A stretch of DNA of 34,617 nucleotides from Methylobacterium gregans (GCF_022179245.1 NZ_BPQM01000048.1:1-34617); one strand, 5' to 3'. Positions 15,199 through 23,944 are shown, numbered from the stretch's first letter. Notes: a model not told the origin generated them from the sequence alone. Numbers and translations: made by a program.

Positions 15199-16242
15199 AT
15201 GTCACCGCTCGCCCGACCGCCGCGCCGCGTCCTGATCCTCGCCGCTGCGCCGGCACAGCTTCTCGACATTGCGGGGCCGGCCGAGATCCTGACACAGGCC
15301 AACCGCCTCGGTGGTGGGGGACTCTATCATCTCGCCTGCCATATCGTGCCGGAGCCGGGATCGCCGGCGACCACCGCGGGGCTCGCGCTCGGCTCGACCA
15401 TCGAGGTGTCGGACCTTGAGGCTTGGCCCACGCTCGACACACTCATCGTCGCGGGTGGAGAGGGAGCGCGCCGCCGCTGCGGCGAGCCAGTCGTCCGCGA
15501 CCTCACGCGCCGCTTGGCGAGCCGGGCGCGGCGGGTCGTCGGGGTCTGCACCGGCGCGTTCATCCTAGCCTCGGCCGGCTGCCTTGACGGGCGCCGCGTC
15601 ACCACGCACTGGCGCTGGGGCGAAGCGCTCGCGAGCGCCCATCCGGGGATCACCGTCGATCCCGAGCCGATCTTCGTCCACGACGACGGCGTCTGGACTT
15701 CGGCCGGAATCACCGCAGGGCTTGATCTCACCCTTGCCCTGGTCGAGGCCGATCATGGCCATGCCTTGGCGCTCGCGGTCGCGCGCGAGTTGGTCATGTT
15801 CCTACGGCGGCCCGGCGGCCAGAAGCAGTTCAGCCCGCATCTCGCCGCACAGACCAGCCTGTCCACCCGGCTCGCCGACCTCGTCCCGTGGATGAGCGAG
15901 AACCTGCACCGGCCGCTGCGGGTGGAGACGCTTGCCGCGCGCGTCGGCCTGAGCCCGCGCCAGTTCGCCCGCGCCTTCCGCGCCGAGACAGGCACGACAC
16001 CCGCCCGCCTGCTGGAGCGGCTCCGGGTCGAGGCGGCACGCCGGATGCTGGAAGCCGAAGGGAGCAGCCTCGCGGCGGTCGCCGCGCTCTGCGGCTTCGG
16101 GGCCGACGAGACCATGCGGCGTGCCTTCCTGCGCCAGGTCGGCGTGCCTCCCGGCGACTACCGCAACCGCTTCCGCGCCGAGCGGCGCCTGTCCCAGCCA
16201 GAATCCCAGCGGGCATTCATCGAGAGGAGTCTTCACGCATGA
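15199..16242 (+). CDS. GlxA-type transcription regulator (DJ-1/PfpI plus AraC domain)
   Basis: This 347-residue regulator has an N-terminal DJ-1/PfpI-like sensor domain (about 10-200) with GVCTGAFILASAG and TTHWRWGEAL, and a C-terminal AraC/XylS DNA-binding domain (about 235-335) with two helix-turn-helix units (LAARVGLSPRQFARAFRAE; LAAVAALCGFG). GAGG precedes the ATG by about nine bases. The stop overlaps the start of the next gene as ATGA, so the regulator and the isonitrile-hydratase-like enzyme are translated in concert. The DJ-1 domain probably binds a small metabolite; I infer it controls its coupled enzyme and perhaps the nitrilase module. The effector is unknown. Confidence 0.92.
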   Translation: MSPLARPPRRVLILAAAPAQLLDIAGPAEILTQANRLGGGGLYHLACHIVPEPGSPATTAGLALGSTIEVSDLEAWPTLDTLIVAGGEGARRRCGEPVVRDLTRRLASRARRVVGVCTGAFILASAGCLDGRRVTTHWRWGEALASAHPGITVDPEPIFVHDDGVWTSAGITAGLDLTLALVEADHGHALALAVARELVMFLRRPGGQKQFSPHLAAQTSLSTRLADLVPWMSENLHRPLRVETLAARVGLSPRQFARAFRAETGTTPARLLERLRVEAARRMLEAEGSSLAAVAALCGFGADETMRRAFLRQVGVPPGDYRNRFRAERRLSQPESQRAFIERSLHA

Positions 16243-16946
16243 TCGACCCCGAGCGTCACCTTCGGATCGGCTCGCTCCTCTTCGAGGGGCTCGACCAGAT
16301 CGATCTGACCGGCCCCTTCGAGGTGCTGGCCCGGATCCCGAACGCGACCTACCGGATCTACGCACCGGACCGGGAGCCGGTGCGCGACGTGCGCGGCCTC
16401 AGGCTCAGCCCGGACGCGACATTGGCGGAGGCACCGCAGCTCGACCTGATCCACGTACCCGGTGGCTACGGCCAGGAGGCGCTGATGGAGGACGAGGCCG
16501 TGCTGGGCTGGATCCGGGATCAGGCCGCGGGGGCCCTGTGCGTGTTCTCCGTCTGCACCGGTGCGCTGGTCTGTGGCGCGGCCGGCCTGCTGAAGGGCCG
16601 GCGGGCGACCACGCACTGGAGCGCGCATCACCTGCTCCCCCTGTTCGGAGCGACTGCCGTGGATGCCCGGGTGGTTGTGGACGGCGACATGATCTCCGCG
16701 GCCGGCGTCACGGCCGGGATCGACGGGGCGCTCACCGCAGCGGCACATCTGCGCGGCGCGGAGGCCGCGCAGGTCATCCAGCTCTACATGGAATACGCCC
16801 CGGAGCCGCCCTTCGATGCCGGCACGCCCGACCGTGCATCGGAGGCCGTGCTGACCCAGGCCCGCGCGGGCGCGGCTGAGATCACGGCCCGGCGCGAGGT
16901 CACCGCACGCCGTGTCGCGGCCCGGCTCGGGCTCTCGAGGACCTGA
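16239..16946 (+). CDS. Isonitrile-hydratase-like DJ-1/PfpI enzyme
   Basis: This 235-residue cytoplasmic protein is close to the 228 residues of Pseudomonas isonitrile hydratase (InhA), which hydrates R-NC to the N-substituted formamide. Asp22 in QIDLTGPFEVL and Cys106 in SVCTGAL are 84 residues apart, matching the catalytic Asp17/Cys101 pair. TTHWSAHHLLP and the tail MEYAPEPPFDAGTP are shared with that subfamily. It begins inside the stop codon of the GlxA-type regulator (ATGA). A LysR gene converges on it 25 bases downstream. A nitrilase and an amide-type ABC importer nearby support a role in nitrile/isonitrile use. No N-substituted formamide deformylase is seen in the window, so the next step would need an outside enzyme. 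Other DJ-1 activities cannot be excluded. Confidence 0.82.
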   Translation: MIDPERHLRIGSLLFEGLDQIDLTGPFEVLARIPNATYRIYAPDREPVRDVRGLRLSPDATLAEAPQLDLIHVPGGYGQEALMEDEAVLGWIRDQAAGALCVFSVCTGALVCGAAGLLKGRRATTHWSAHHLLPLFGATAVDARVVVDGDMISAAGVTAGIDGALTAAAHLRGAEAAQVIQLYMEYAPEPPFDAGTPDRASEAVLTQARAGAAEITARREVTARRVAARLGLSRT

Positions 16947-16971
16947 TCCGCGCGATCCTCTGGGGCGCAGC

Positions 16972-17928
16972 TCAGTGCATGGCCTCGGCGAGGCTGCGGC
17001 GGCAATGGGCCGGGCCCGCCTGCATCCCGATCTGCATCGACGGGTCGGCGCGGAACAGCGCCGTCAGGAAACCGACCACCGCCCGGATCCGCGGCGCGAA
17101 TTGCAGGTCCGTGTGCACGTTGAGCCAGAGATCGCGCGTGGTCGCGGCGAGCGCGGGCAGCACGGGCACGAGGTCGTCGCGTCCGTTCACGGCGAAGCTC
17201 GGCAGCAGCACCAGCCCGAGCCCTCCGACAGCAGCCTGCTTCTGCGCGATCATGCTGGTCGAGTGGAACACCGTGCGGCGCTCGCGCGCGACGTCGTCGA
17301 GCCAGCGCACGCAATCCACCTGGATCAGGTCGTCGATGTAGGAAATGAAGGCGTGCTGGCGGAGGTCGTCGAGGCTCTGCGGCATTCCGGCCCGCGCGAG
17401 GTAGGCGGGCGCGCCATAGAGGCCGAGCCGGAACCGGCCGACCTGCTCCGAGACGAGGCCCTGGCCGGGCGGCCTGAAGAAGCTCAGGAAGAGGTCTGCC
17501 TCGCGCCGGTTGACGTAGACGGTCTGCGCAGAGGTCACGAGCTCGACCGTCAAGTCGGCGAAGCGCTCGCGCAGGCCGACGAAGCGCTCGGCGAGGTAGA
17601 GCGAGGCGATCCCCTCCATCGTGGCGATCCGCACCCGGCCGCAGGCCTGGCCGGAGGTGGGCGAGACCTCCTCGCGCAGTGCGATCACCGCGCTTTCGGC
17701 TCGCTCCGCGTGGCCGAGCAGGCGTTGGCCCGCCTCGCTCAGCCGCAGGCCCGAGGGCACGCGCTCGAACAGGGCGAGCCCCAATGCGGCCTCCAGATGG
17801 GCTAGGCGCCGGCTCACCGTCGACTGGTCGACCCGCAGCCGCTTGGCAGCCCCGGCCAGGCTGCCGCCGCGGGCGGCGTTGAGGAAGACCTTCAGGTCGT
17901 CCCAGTCGAGCAGGTCGAGCGAGCGCAT
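16972..17928 (-). CDS. LysR-family transcription regulator, divergent from the nitrilase
   Basis: This 318-residue protein has a winged helix-turn-helix at 5-65 (DDLKVFLNAARGGSLAGAAK, then VDQSTVSRRLAHLE) and a periplasmic-binding-like effector domain from about 95 onward. The ATG at 17928 gives the usual LysR N-terminus; a TTG 42 bases upstream is a weaker alternative. It is divergent from the nitrilase and shares a 134-base control region with it, the classical LysR layout, so I infer it regulates the nitrilase-ABC operon in response to a pathway compound. Convergent with the isonitrile-hydratase-like gene. Confidence 0.9.
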   Translation of the reverse strand: MRSLDLLDWDDLKVFLNAARGGSLAGAAKRLRVDQSTVSRRLAHLEAALGLALFERVPSGLRLSEAGQRLLGHAERAESAVIALREEVSPTSGQACGRVRIATMEGIASLYLAERFVGLRERFADLTVELVTSAQTVYVNRREADLFLSFFRPPGQGLVSEQVGRFRLGLYGAPAYLARAGMPQSLDDLRQHAFISYIDDLIQVDCVRWLDDVARERRTVFHSTSMIAQKQAAVGGLGLVLLPSFAVNGRDDLVPVLPALAATTRDLWLNVHTDLQFAPRIRAVVGFLTALFRADPSMQIGMQAGPAHCRRSLAEAMH

Positions 17929-17988
17929 GGGAAATGCCCGGCAAGATTCGCGCCAAGGTTGAGGGCGCAAGCATCCTGCACGATGTCC

Positions 17989-18002
17989 GCAAGTGGCCTT
18001 GC
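17989..18002. promoter_or_regulatory. Possible LysR operator between the divergent genes
   Basis: GCAAG-TGGC-CTTGC forms a short inverted repeat 61 bases before the nitrilase start. Further GCAAG copies lie at 17941 and (as CAAGC) 17969. LysR sites are usually T-N11-A palindromes, so the match is loose; position is the main argument. Confidence 0.3.
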
Positions 18003-18062
18003 AGATTTCTCGACTTCGCCGGCCAGCACCCGTCGGTAAGCTGCCTCACGAAAAGGTGAGTC

Positions 18063-19085
18063 ATGCTTCCACGCTTCAAAGCCGCCGCTGTTCACGCGAG
18101 CCCCGTCTTCCTCGATGCGGCCGCCACGACCGAGAAGGCCGTCTCGCTCATCCGGGAGGCGGCGCGCGCCGGAGCCGGCCTCGTCGCCTTCCCGGAGACC
18201 TTCATCCCGGCCTTCCCAGTCTGGGCAGCGCTCTCGGCTCCGATCGACAACCACGACCTGTTCGCCCGCATGTGCGCGGAGTCGGTGCGCGTTGACGGGC
18301 CGGAGGTGGCGCGGATCCGGGAAGCGGCGCGGGCCGCCGGGATCGTCGTCTCGCTCGGCATCAGCGAGCGCTCGCCCGCGAGCCTCGGCTGCCTGTGGAA
18401 CAGCAACCTACTGATCGGCGCGGACGGCAGCCTGCTCAACCACCATCGCAAGCTGGTGCCGACCTTCTACGAGAAGCTGGTCTGGGCGGCGGGCGACGGG
18501 GCCGGCCTGCGCGTGGTGGAGACTACGGTCGGGCGCATCGGGCAGCTCATCTGCGGCGAGAACACCAACCCGCTCGCCCGCTACAGCCTGATGGCCCAGG
18601 GCGAGCAGCTGCACATCTCATCCTGGCCCCCGGTCTGGCCGACGCGCCGGCCGAAGGGCGGCGGCAACTACGACATCGTGGCGGCCAACCGCATCCGCAC
18701 CGCGGCCCACTGCTTCGAGGCGAAGGTGTTCGGGCTCGCGACCGCGGGCCTGCTCGATAAGGCGGCCTTCGACCTCCTCGCGGCCCACGATCCCGCCGCC
18801 GCCGAGGTTCTGGAGGGCACGCCGCGCCCGGCGAGCTTCTTCCTCGACCCGACCGGCGCACAGATCGGCGAGGCGCTCCTCGATGAGGGCATTCTCTACG
18901 CCGAGATCGACCTCAACGCCTGCGTCGAGCCCAAGCAGTTCCACGACGTCGTCGGCTACTACAACCGGTTCGACGTGTTCGATCTCGCGGTGAACCGCCG
19001 CCGTCTCGAACCCGCGCAGTTCCGCGACGGTCCGGCGCCTGCCCGACCGACCGATCCGACTCCGTCCGAGGCCGATGGCGCGTGA
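18063..19085 (+). CDS. Nitrilase (C-N hydrolase family)
   Basis: This 340-residue enzyme of nitrilase length converts R-CN to the carboxylic acid and ammonia in the cytoplasm. The triad is intact: Glu45 in FPETF, Lys130 in HHRKLVPT, Cys164 in ICGENTNP. The residue after the cysteine is Gly where many nitrilases have Trp (CWE), placing it in a distinct subgroup. LARYSLMAQGEQLHISSWPP is otherwise typical of nitrilases. AAGGTGAG precedes the ATG. A Pro-rich tail (last 20 residues) may be dispensable. It leads an apparent operon with the ABC importer (45-base gap) and is divergent from a LysR gene. Preferred substrate (aliphatic, aromatic, or cyanide-related) is not deducible. An amidase role is less likely on length and motif. 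Confidence 0.9.
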   Translation: MLPRFKAAAVHASPVFLDAAATTEKAVSLIREAARAGAGLVAFPETFIPAFPVWAALSAPIDNHDLFARMCAESVRVDGPEVARIREAARAAGIVVSLGISERSPASLGCLWNSNLLIGADGSLLNHHRKLVPTFYEKLVWAAGDGAGLRVVETTVGRIGQLICGENTNPLARYSLMAQGEQLHISSWPPVWPTRRPKGGGNYDIVAANRIRTAAHCFEAKVFGLATAGLLDKAAFDLLAAHDPAAAEVLEGTPRPASFFLDPTGAQIGEALLDEGILYAEIDLNACVEPKQFHDVVGYYNRFDVFDLAVNRRRLEPAQFRDGPAPARPTDPTPSEADGA

Positions 19086-19130
19086 CTTGCCCGATCCGAT
19101 CCCGCTGAGCACCCGAACAGGAGTCGTTCC

Positions 19131-20459
19131 ATGTCCCTGGCCAAGTCCCTGGACCGCCGTAGGCTGCTGCTCGGAGGGGCCGCCGGGCTCCTTCTGCCGG
19201 GGCTGGGACGCGGCGCCCTCGCCGAGAGTCCGGCCCGGATCGGTACCTTCCCCGACGGCGTGAGCGCAGACTCCGTCTTCGTCGGGCTCAACATGCCGCT
19301 CACGGGCGTCTTCTCGGGCGACGGCAGCGACCTGAAGCTCGGCTACGAGCTGGCGATTGCCCAGATCAACGCGGGCGGCGAGATCCCGGCCGTCTGGGGC
19401 CTCAAGGGCAAAGGCGTTCTCGGGCGGCAGATCCGGCACAAGGTCGCCGACACCGAGGGCAAGCCCAACGTCGCGGTTCAGGCCGCCACCCAGTTCATCC
19501 AGCGCGACAAGGCGATCCTGTTCCAGGGCTCGGTGAGTTCCGCCGAGGCCATCGCGCTGGAGGAATTGGCCTCCCGTGACAAGGTCCTCTACATGGTCGG
19601 CATCGCCGGCTCGAACGACGTCACCGGCAAGAACTGCCAGCGCTACGGCTTCCGCTCGCAGCAGAACGCCTACATGGCAGCCAAGGCGCTGGCCCCCGTG
19701 GTCGCCAAGGCGCTCGGCACAAAGCTCAAGGCCGCCTTCCTGGTGCCGGACTACACCTACGGCCAAACGGTCTACGATTCCTTCGCGAAGTTCACCAAGG
19801 AACAAGGCTGGACGCAGGTTCTGAAGGAGACCGTGCCGCTCGGCACGGCCGATTACAGCTCGGCGCTGCTCAACATCGCCAACAGCGGCGCCGACGTCTT
19901 CGTGAACATCTGCTTCGGCTCGGACGCCGTCGCCTCGACCAAGCAGGCCGAGCAGTTCGGCATTCTCTCGAGCATGAAGCTCGTGGTGCCGAACCTCTCG
20001 GCCTTCCAGGACAAGGAGGTCGGCCCAGAGCTGATGCAGGGCGTCTACGGCTCCTGCGACTTCTGGTGGACGATGCAGGACCGCGCCCCCCTCGCCAAGC
20101 GTTTCGTCGAGAGCTTCGAGCAGAAGAACCGCTACAAGCCCCGCTGGGGCGCGCATATCGGCTACCTGCAGACCTATCTTTGGGCGCTCTCGGTCGAGCG
20201 GGCGAACAGCTTCAACCCGGTCGATGTGATCAAGGTCATGGAGTCCTCGAAGGCTCAGCCTTACGAGACTACGATCGGCAAGGTCTATTACCGCGCCGAG
20301 GACCACCAGATGGTCCGGCCGATCCCGATCCTGCGCGGCAAGGCCCCAAAGGCCATGACGGGCCCGGAGGATTACTACGAGCTGCTCGACCTCGTGGACG
20401 GCGAGAGCGTGATGAACCCGCCCGACCTGTTCGGGTGCCGGCTCGGCTCCTACACCTGA
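19131..20459 (+). CDS. ABC importer substrate-binding protein, amide/urea/branched-chain amino acid type
   Basis: This 442-residue periplasmic binding protein carries a Tat-like leader (DRRRLLLGGAAGLLLPG, probable cleavage after ALA near residue 31). The mature part begins with VFVGLNMPLTGVFSGDGSDL, the type I fold of the LivJ/AmiC/UrtA group. It delivers ligand to the permeases encoded just downstream. The group includes receptors for leucine, short-chain amides and urea. Linkage to a nitrilase suggests a nitrile, amide or related nitrogen compound, by inference only. It lies 45 bases after the nitrilase and eight bases before the first permease, consistent with one operon. Confidence 0.92.
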   Translation: MSLAKSLDRRRLLLGGAAGLLLPGLGRGALAESPARIGTFPDGVSADSVFVGLNMPLTGVFSGDGSDLKLGYELAIAQINAGGEIPAVWGLKGKGVLGRQIRHKVADTEGKPNVAVQAATQFIQRDKAILFQGSVSSAEAIALEELASRDKVLYMVGIAGSNDVTGKNCQRYGFRSQQNAYMAAKALAPVVAKALGTKLKAAFLVPDYTYGQTVYDSFAKFTKEQGWTQVLKETVPLGTADYSSALLNIANSGADVFVNICFGSDAVASTKQAEQFGILSSMKLVVPNLSAFQDKEVGPELMQGVYGSCDFWWTMQDRAPLAKRFVESFEQKNRYKPRWGAHIGYLQTYLWALSVERANSFNPVDVIKVMESSKAQPYETTIGKVYYRAEDHQMVRPIPILRGKAPKAMTGPEDYYELLDLVDGESVMNPPDLFGCRLGSYT

Positions 20460-20467
20460 GGCGCGCG

Positions 20468-21343
20468 ATGCCGAGCACCGCCGCGCTCCTCTCGCAGGCC
20501 TTCAACGGCCTCGCCCTCGGCAGCCTGCTTGCGCTCGTCGCCAGCGGTCTCACCATCATCCTGGGCACGCTCGGTGTGCTCAACTTCGCCCACGGTGCCC
20601 TCTTTGCGGTCGGCGCCTACACCGCCTTCGTGATGATGCAGGCAACCCACTCCTTCGTGCTGGCGCTGCTCGGCGGCTCGGCCGTGATGCTGATCGTTGG
20701 CTTCGCGATGGAGCGGCTCGTCATCCGGCACTTCTACGCCCGGCCCGACGAGGACCAGATCCTCGTGACCTACGGCATCGGCATCGTGCTGGTGGAGGGC
20801 CTGCGAGCCTATTTCGGCGGCAACAGCCAGCGGGTGCCGGTACCGTCCTGGGGCGTCGGCGCGACGAAGCTCGGCTTCATGATCTACCCGACCTACCGCC
20901 TGCAACTCATCGGCATCGTCGCCGCGCTGCTCGTCGGCCTCTACCTCGTGCTCTACCGGACCTCGGTCGGGCTCGTAGTGCGGGCCGGCATCGAGAATGC
21001 CGGCATGGTCGGCATCCTCGGCATCGACGTGCGGCGCACCTTCCTGTTCGTCTTCGCGGTCGGCATCGTCGCGGTGGGGCTCGCCGGCATGCTCTACGCG
21101 CCGGTCGTCGCGGTGACGCCCGACATGGGCGCGAGCTTCATGGTGCAGTCCTTCGTGGTGATTGTGCTGGGCGGGCTCGGCTCCTTCCCGGGCGCGGTGA
21201 TCGGGGGACTGATCGCGGGCGAGATCATCAGCCTGACGAGCGCCTTCGATTCCGCCTACTCGGAGGTGATGCTCTACGGGTTGATGGCCCTCGTCCTGGT
21301 GGCGCGTCCGCAGGGGCTGTTCGGCACGGAGGGGCGGGTCTGA
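20468..21343 (+). CDS. ABC importer permease, LivH type
   Basis: This 291-residue inner-membrane permease has about eight hydrophobic helices. LGTLGVLNFAHGALFAVGAY is the LivH hallmark, and VVIVLGGLGSFPGAVIGGL near residue 235 is the ATPase-coupling loop region. Family members pair with a LivM permease. The ATG lies eight bases after the binding-protein stop, and the stop overlaps the next gene's ATG (TGATG), so translation is coupled. The substrate follows the binding protein. Confidence 0.93.
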   Translation: MPSTAALLSQAFNGLALGSLLALVASGLTIILGTLGVLNFAHGALFAVGAYTAFVMMQATHSFVLALLGGSAVMLIVGFAMERLVIRHFYARPDEDQILVTYGIGIVLVEGLRAYFGGNSQRVPVPSWGVGATKLGFMIYPTYRLQLIGIVAALLVGLYLVLYRTSVGLVVRAGIENAGMVGILGIDVRRTFLFVFAVGIVAVGLAGMLYAPVVAVTPDMGASFMVQSFVVIVLGGLGSFPGAVIGGLIAGEIISLTSAFDSAYSEVMLYGLMALVLVARPQGLFGTEGRV

Positions 21344-23253
21344 TGCGCCGCCTCGATCCGCGCGCCCACTTGGTCGAACTCGCGCTGCTCGCCGTCCTCG
21401 CCGTGGCACCCGTGCTGCTGCCGCCGCTCGGCTTCTCGCACGATCTCCTCAGCCGCGCGCTCAACTGGGCCCTGTTCGGGCTCGGGCTCGACATCCTGTT
21501 CGGGCTCGCCGGTCTCCTCTCGTTCGGGCAGGCCGCCTTCTACGGGATGGGCGGGTTCGTGGCCGCCTACCTGCTGGTCTCCGGCACGATTCAGAGCGTC
21601 TGGCTCGCGCTCCTGGTCGGCACAGTCTCGGCAGGCGTGCTCGGCCTTGCGGTCGGCTGGCTCGCAGTGCGGCGCATCGGCATCTACTTCGCCATGATCA
21701 CCCTGGCCTTCGGCCAGATGGCCTACTTCATCGAGAACGGGCCGCTCTCGGACTATACGGGCGGGGAGAACGGTATCGCGGGCGTACCCGTGCCGGTGCT
21801 GGGCTTCGGGACCTACGCCGTGCGCATCACCGCGGGCCTGCCGATGTATGCGCTGCTGGCCGCGGCCTTCTTCCTCGGCTTCGTCCTGGCGCGGCGCATC
21901 GCCCGCTCGCCGGTCGGCCTGATCCTCAGGGCCGTGAAAGAGAATACCGGCCGTGTGGCGATGCTCGGCCACGACGTCCCGGCCTACAAGCTCGCGGCCT
22001 TCGCCATCGCGGCGCTCTACGCGGGGCTCGCCGGGGCGATGCTCGGTCCCTTCCAGAGCTACATGCCGCCCGACGCCTTCGCGCTGGAGACCTCGGGCCA
22101 ACTGGTCGTGCAGACGATCGTGGGCGGCGTCGGCACCCTGGTCGGCCCGCTCGTCGGCGCCGCTCTCTGGCTCTGGCTGCGCGACAACCTCCAGCTCATC
22201 CCGGGCTTCGGCCCCTTGTGGAAGCTCGTCCTCGGCCTCGCCTTCATCGGCCTCGTCATGGGCCTGCGCCGGGGGATCTGCGGCGAGATCCTGCACCGCT
22301 GGCGCGTCCGCCGCGACGCGGCGGCCCTGCGCATGGCTCGGGCCCGCACCGCGGCGATCGAGGCCGCGGGTGGCACGCCTGCCACACCCGCTACCCCAGT
22401 TGCCGCAGAGGTCGCCCTGGCCATTCCCCGCCCGGCGATCGACGGGCGGGCAGCGGAGGCCGAGATCGCGCTTGAGGCGCAGGGGCTCGCCCGGCACTAC
22501 GGCGGCCTGAAGGCGGTCGACGGCGTCAGCTTCCGGGTGCGGCGCGGCTCGATCCACGCGGTGATCGGTCCGAACGGGGCCGGCAAGAGCACGCTGTTCA
22601 AGATGCTCTCCGACGAGGTCGCGCCGAGCGCGGGCGCCGTCCTGCTGTTCGGCTCGCCCTTGACCGGCTCGGGGGTGAGCCGCGCCGCCCAGCGCGGCGT
22701 CGCCAAGAGCAACCAGCTCAACCAGCTCTTCCTTGGGCTCAGCGTGCAGGAGAATCTACGGGTCGCGGCCCTCTCCCGCTCGCGGGGCCGCTTCCGCCTC
22801 GACCTGCTGCGTCCGGCGGACGGCCGGCCCGAGGTCGAGGCGCAGGTCGCGGCGATGCTCACCGTCCTCGACCTCACGGAGCGCGCCGACACCCCGGCCA
22901 GCGTCCTGGCCTACGGCGAGAAGCGCCGGTTGGAGATCGGCATGGCGCTGGCCACCAGCCCGAACGTCCTTCTCCTCGACGAGCCGCTCGCCGGCATGAG
23001 CCTCTCGGAGCGGGCGGCGACCTGCGCGCTGATCCGGCGGATCGGCCGCTCCTGTACCGTGGTGCTGGTCGAGCACGACCTGGACGCGGTGTTCGGGCTG
23101 GCCGAACGGATCACGGTGTTGAGCGAGGGGCGTCTCCTCGCCGACGGTCCATCGGAGGCGGTGCGCCGGGACCCGGCCGTGCAGAAGGCCTATCTCGGCG
23201 CCGTGCAGGCGGACGCGGCCGAGACGCGGGAGAGCACCCATGAGCCTGCTTGA
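21343..23253 (+). CDS. Fused ABC permease and ATPase (LivM-LivG)
   Basis: This 636-residue protein has two parts normally encoded by separate genes. Residues 1-320 are a LivM permease with about eight helices (DILFGLAGLLSFGQAAFYGM; the AVKENTGRVAMLGHD coupling loop). Residues 320-375 are an Ala/Pro-rich linker (GGTPATPATPVAAE). Residues 375-636 are a LivG ATPase with Walker A GPNGAGKST near 409-417, signature LAYGEKRRLEI near 521, Walker B VLLLDEPLAG near 542 and the H-loop in VVLVEHDLD. No stop or frameshift lies at the junction, so this is a real fusion. It overlaps both neighbours, by one base upstream and 14 bases downstream. The importer thus has a membrane-tethered ATPase plus a free one. 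Confidence 0.93.
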   Translation: MRRLDPRAHLVELALLAVLAVAPVLLPPLGFSHDLLSRALNWALFGLGLDILFGLAGLLSFGQAAFYGMGGFVAAYLLVSGTIQSVWLALLVGTVSAGVLGLAVGWLAVRRIGIYFAMITLAFGQMAYFIENGPLSDYTGGENGIAGVPVPVLGFGTYAVRITAGLPMYALLAAAFFLGFVLARRIARSPVGLILRAVKENTGRVAMLGHDVPAYKLAAFAIAALYAGLAGAMLGPFQSYMPPDAFALETSGQLVVQTIVGGVGTLVGPLVGAALWLWLRDNLQLIPGFGPLWKLVLGLAFIGLVMGLRRGICGEILHRWRVRRDAAALRMARARTAAIEAAGGTPATPATPVAAEVALAIPRPAIDGRAAEAEIALEAQGLARHYGGLKAVDGVSFRVRRGSIHAVIGPNGAGKSTLFKMLSDEVAPSAGAVLLFGSPLTGSGVSRAAQRGVAKSNQLNQLFLGLSVQENLRVAALSRSRGRFRLDLLRPADGRPEVEAQVAAMLTVLDLTERADTPASVLAYGEKRRLEIGMALATSPNVLLLDEPLAGMSLSERAATCALIRRIGRSCTVVLVEHDLDAVFGLAERITVLSEGRLLADGPSEAVRRDPAVQKAYLGAVQADAAETRESTHEPA

Positions 23254-23944
23254 GGTCGAGGGTATCGACGCCCTCTACGGCGATTCCCACGTTCTGTTTG
23301 ACGTCTCGCTGCGGGTCGAGCAGAACGAGGTCGTGGCGCTCCTCGGGCGCAACGGCGCTGGCAAGACGACGACCCTGCGCACGCTGATGGGCGTGCTCAA
23401 ACCCCGCACAGGAGCGATCCGCCTCGCGGGCCTGCCGATCCACGGCCTGCCGCCCGCCCGCATCGCCCGCGCCGGCATGCAGCTCGTGCCGGAGGAGCGC
23501 GCCGTCTTCGGCGGCCTCACCGTCGAGGAGAACCTGCGCGTGGCCCGGCTCACCGCCGGGAAGCCCTGGCCGCTCGACCGGATCTGGGAGGTCTTCCCGC
23601 GCCTGAAGGAGCGCCGCGCCTCGCGCGGGCGAACGCTCTCGGGCGGTGAGCAGCAGATGCTCTCGATCGCCCGGGCGCTGATCCGCGACCCCACGCTCCT
23701 CCTGCTCGACGAGCCGTTCGAGGGGCTCGCCCCCCTGATCGTGCTCGATCTCGTGGCGCTGACCAGGCGGCTCGCCGCCGAGGGCCGCACCATCGTCATC
23801 GTCGAGCAGAACGTGTCGGCGGTGCTGGACCTCGCCGACCGGGTCTACGGCTTCAACAACGGCCACATCGTCTACGAGGGGCAGGCCGCCGACCTCCGGG
23901 CGAATCCAGCCCCGATGCGCGGCTTCATGGGGTTGGCCGCCTGA
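23240..23944 (+). CDS. ABC importer ATPase, LivF type
   Basis: This 234-residue cytoplasmic ATPase is complete: Walker A GRNGAGKTT (about 37-45), Q-loop region with MQLVPEERAVFGGLTVEENL, signature LSGGEQQ (about 134), Walker B LLLLDEPFEG (about 155) and H/EQN switch IVIVEQNVSA typical of LivF. It starts 14 bases inside the preceding gene and is the last gene of the nitrilase-importer operon. Its stop codon lies within a hairpin shared with the convergent LysR gene. It should pair with the ATPase half of the upstream fusion to drive import. Confidence 0.94.
   Translation: MSLLEVEGIDALYGDSHVLFDVSLRVEQNEVVALLGRNGAGKTTTLRTLMGVLKPRTGAIRLAGLPIHGLPPARIARAGMQLVPEERAVFGGLTVEENLRVARLTAGKPWPLDRIWEVFPRLKERRASRGRTLSGGEQQMLSIARALIRDPTLLLLDEPFEGLAPLIVLDLVALTRRLAAEGRTIVIVEQNVSAVLDLADRVYGFNNGHIVYEGQAADLRANPAPMRGFMGLAA

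Noticed and set aside
18618..20306. A 562-codon minus-strand frame opposite the nitrilase and binding protein
   Set aside because: No recognisable domain; the plus strand encodes two complete proteins over the same bases.
20450..22557. Minus-strand frames opposite the ABC permeases
   Set aside because: They read as His/Glu/Arg-rich text typical of the complement of membrane-protein genes.
18063..23944. Whether this is the Nit1C nitrilase cluster
   Set aside because: Nit1C clusters carry a radical SAM protein, an acetyltransferase and AIR synthase-like genes near the nitrilase; none of these is present.
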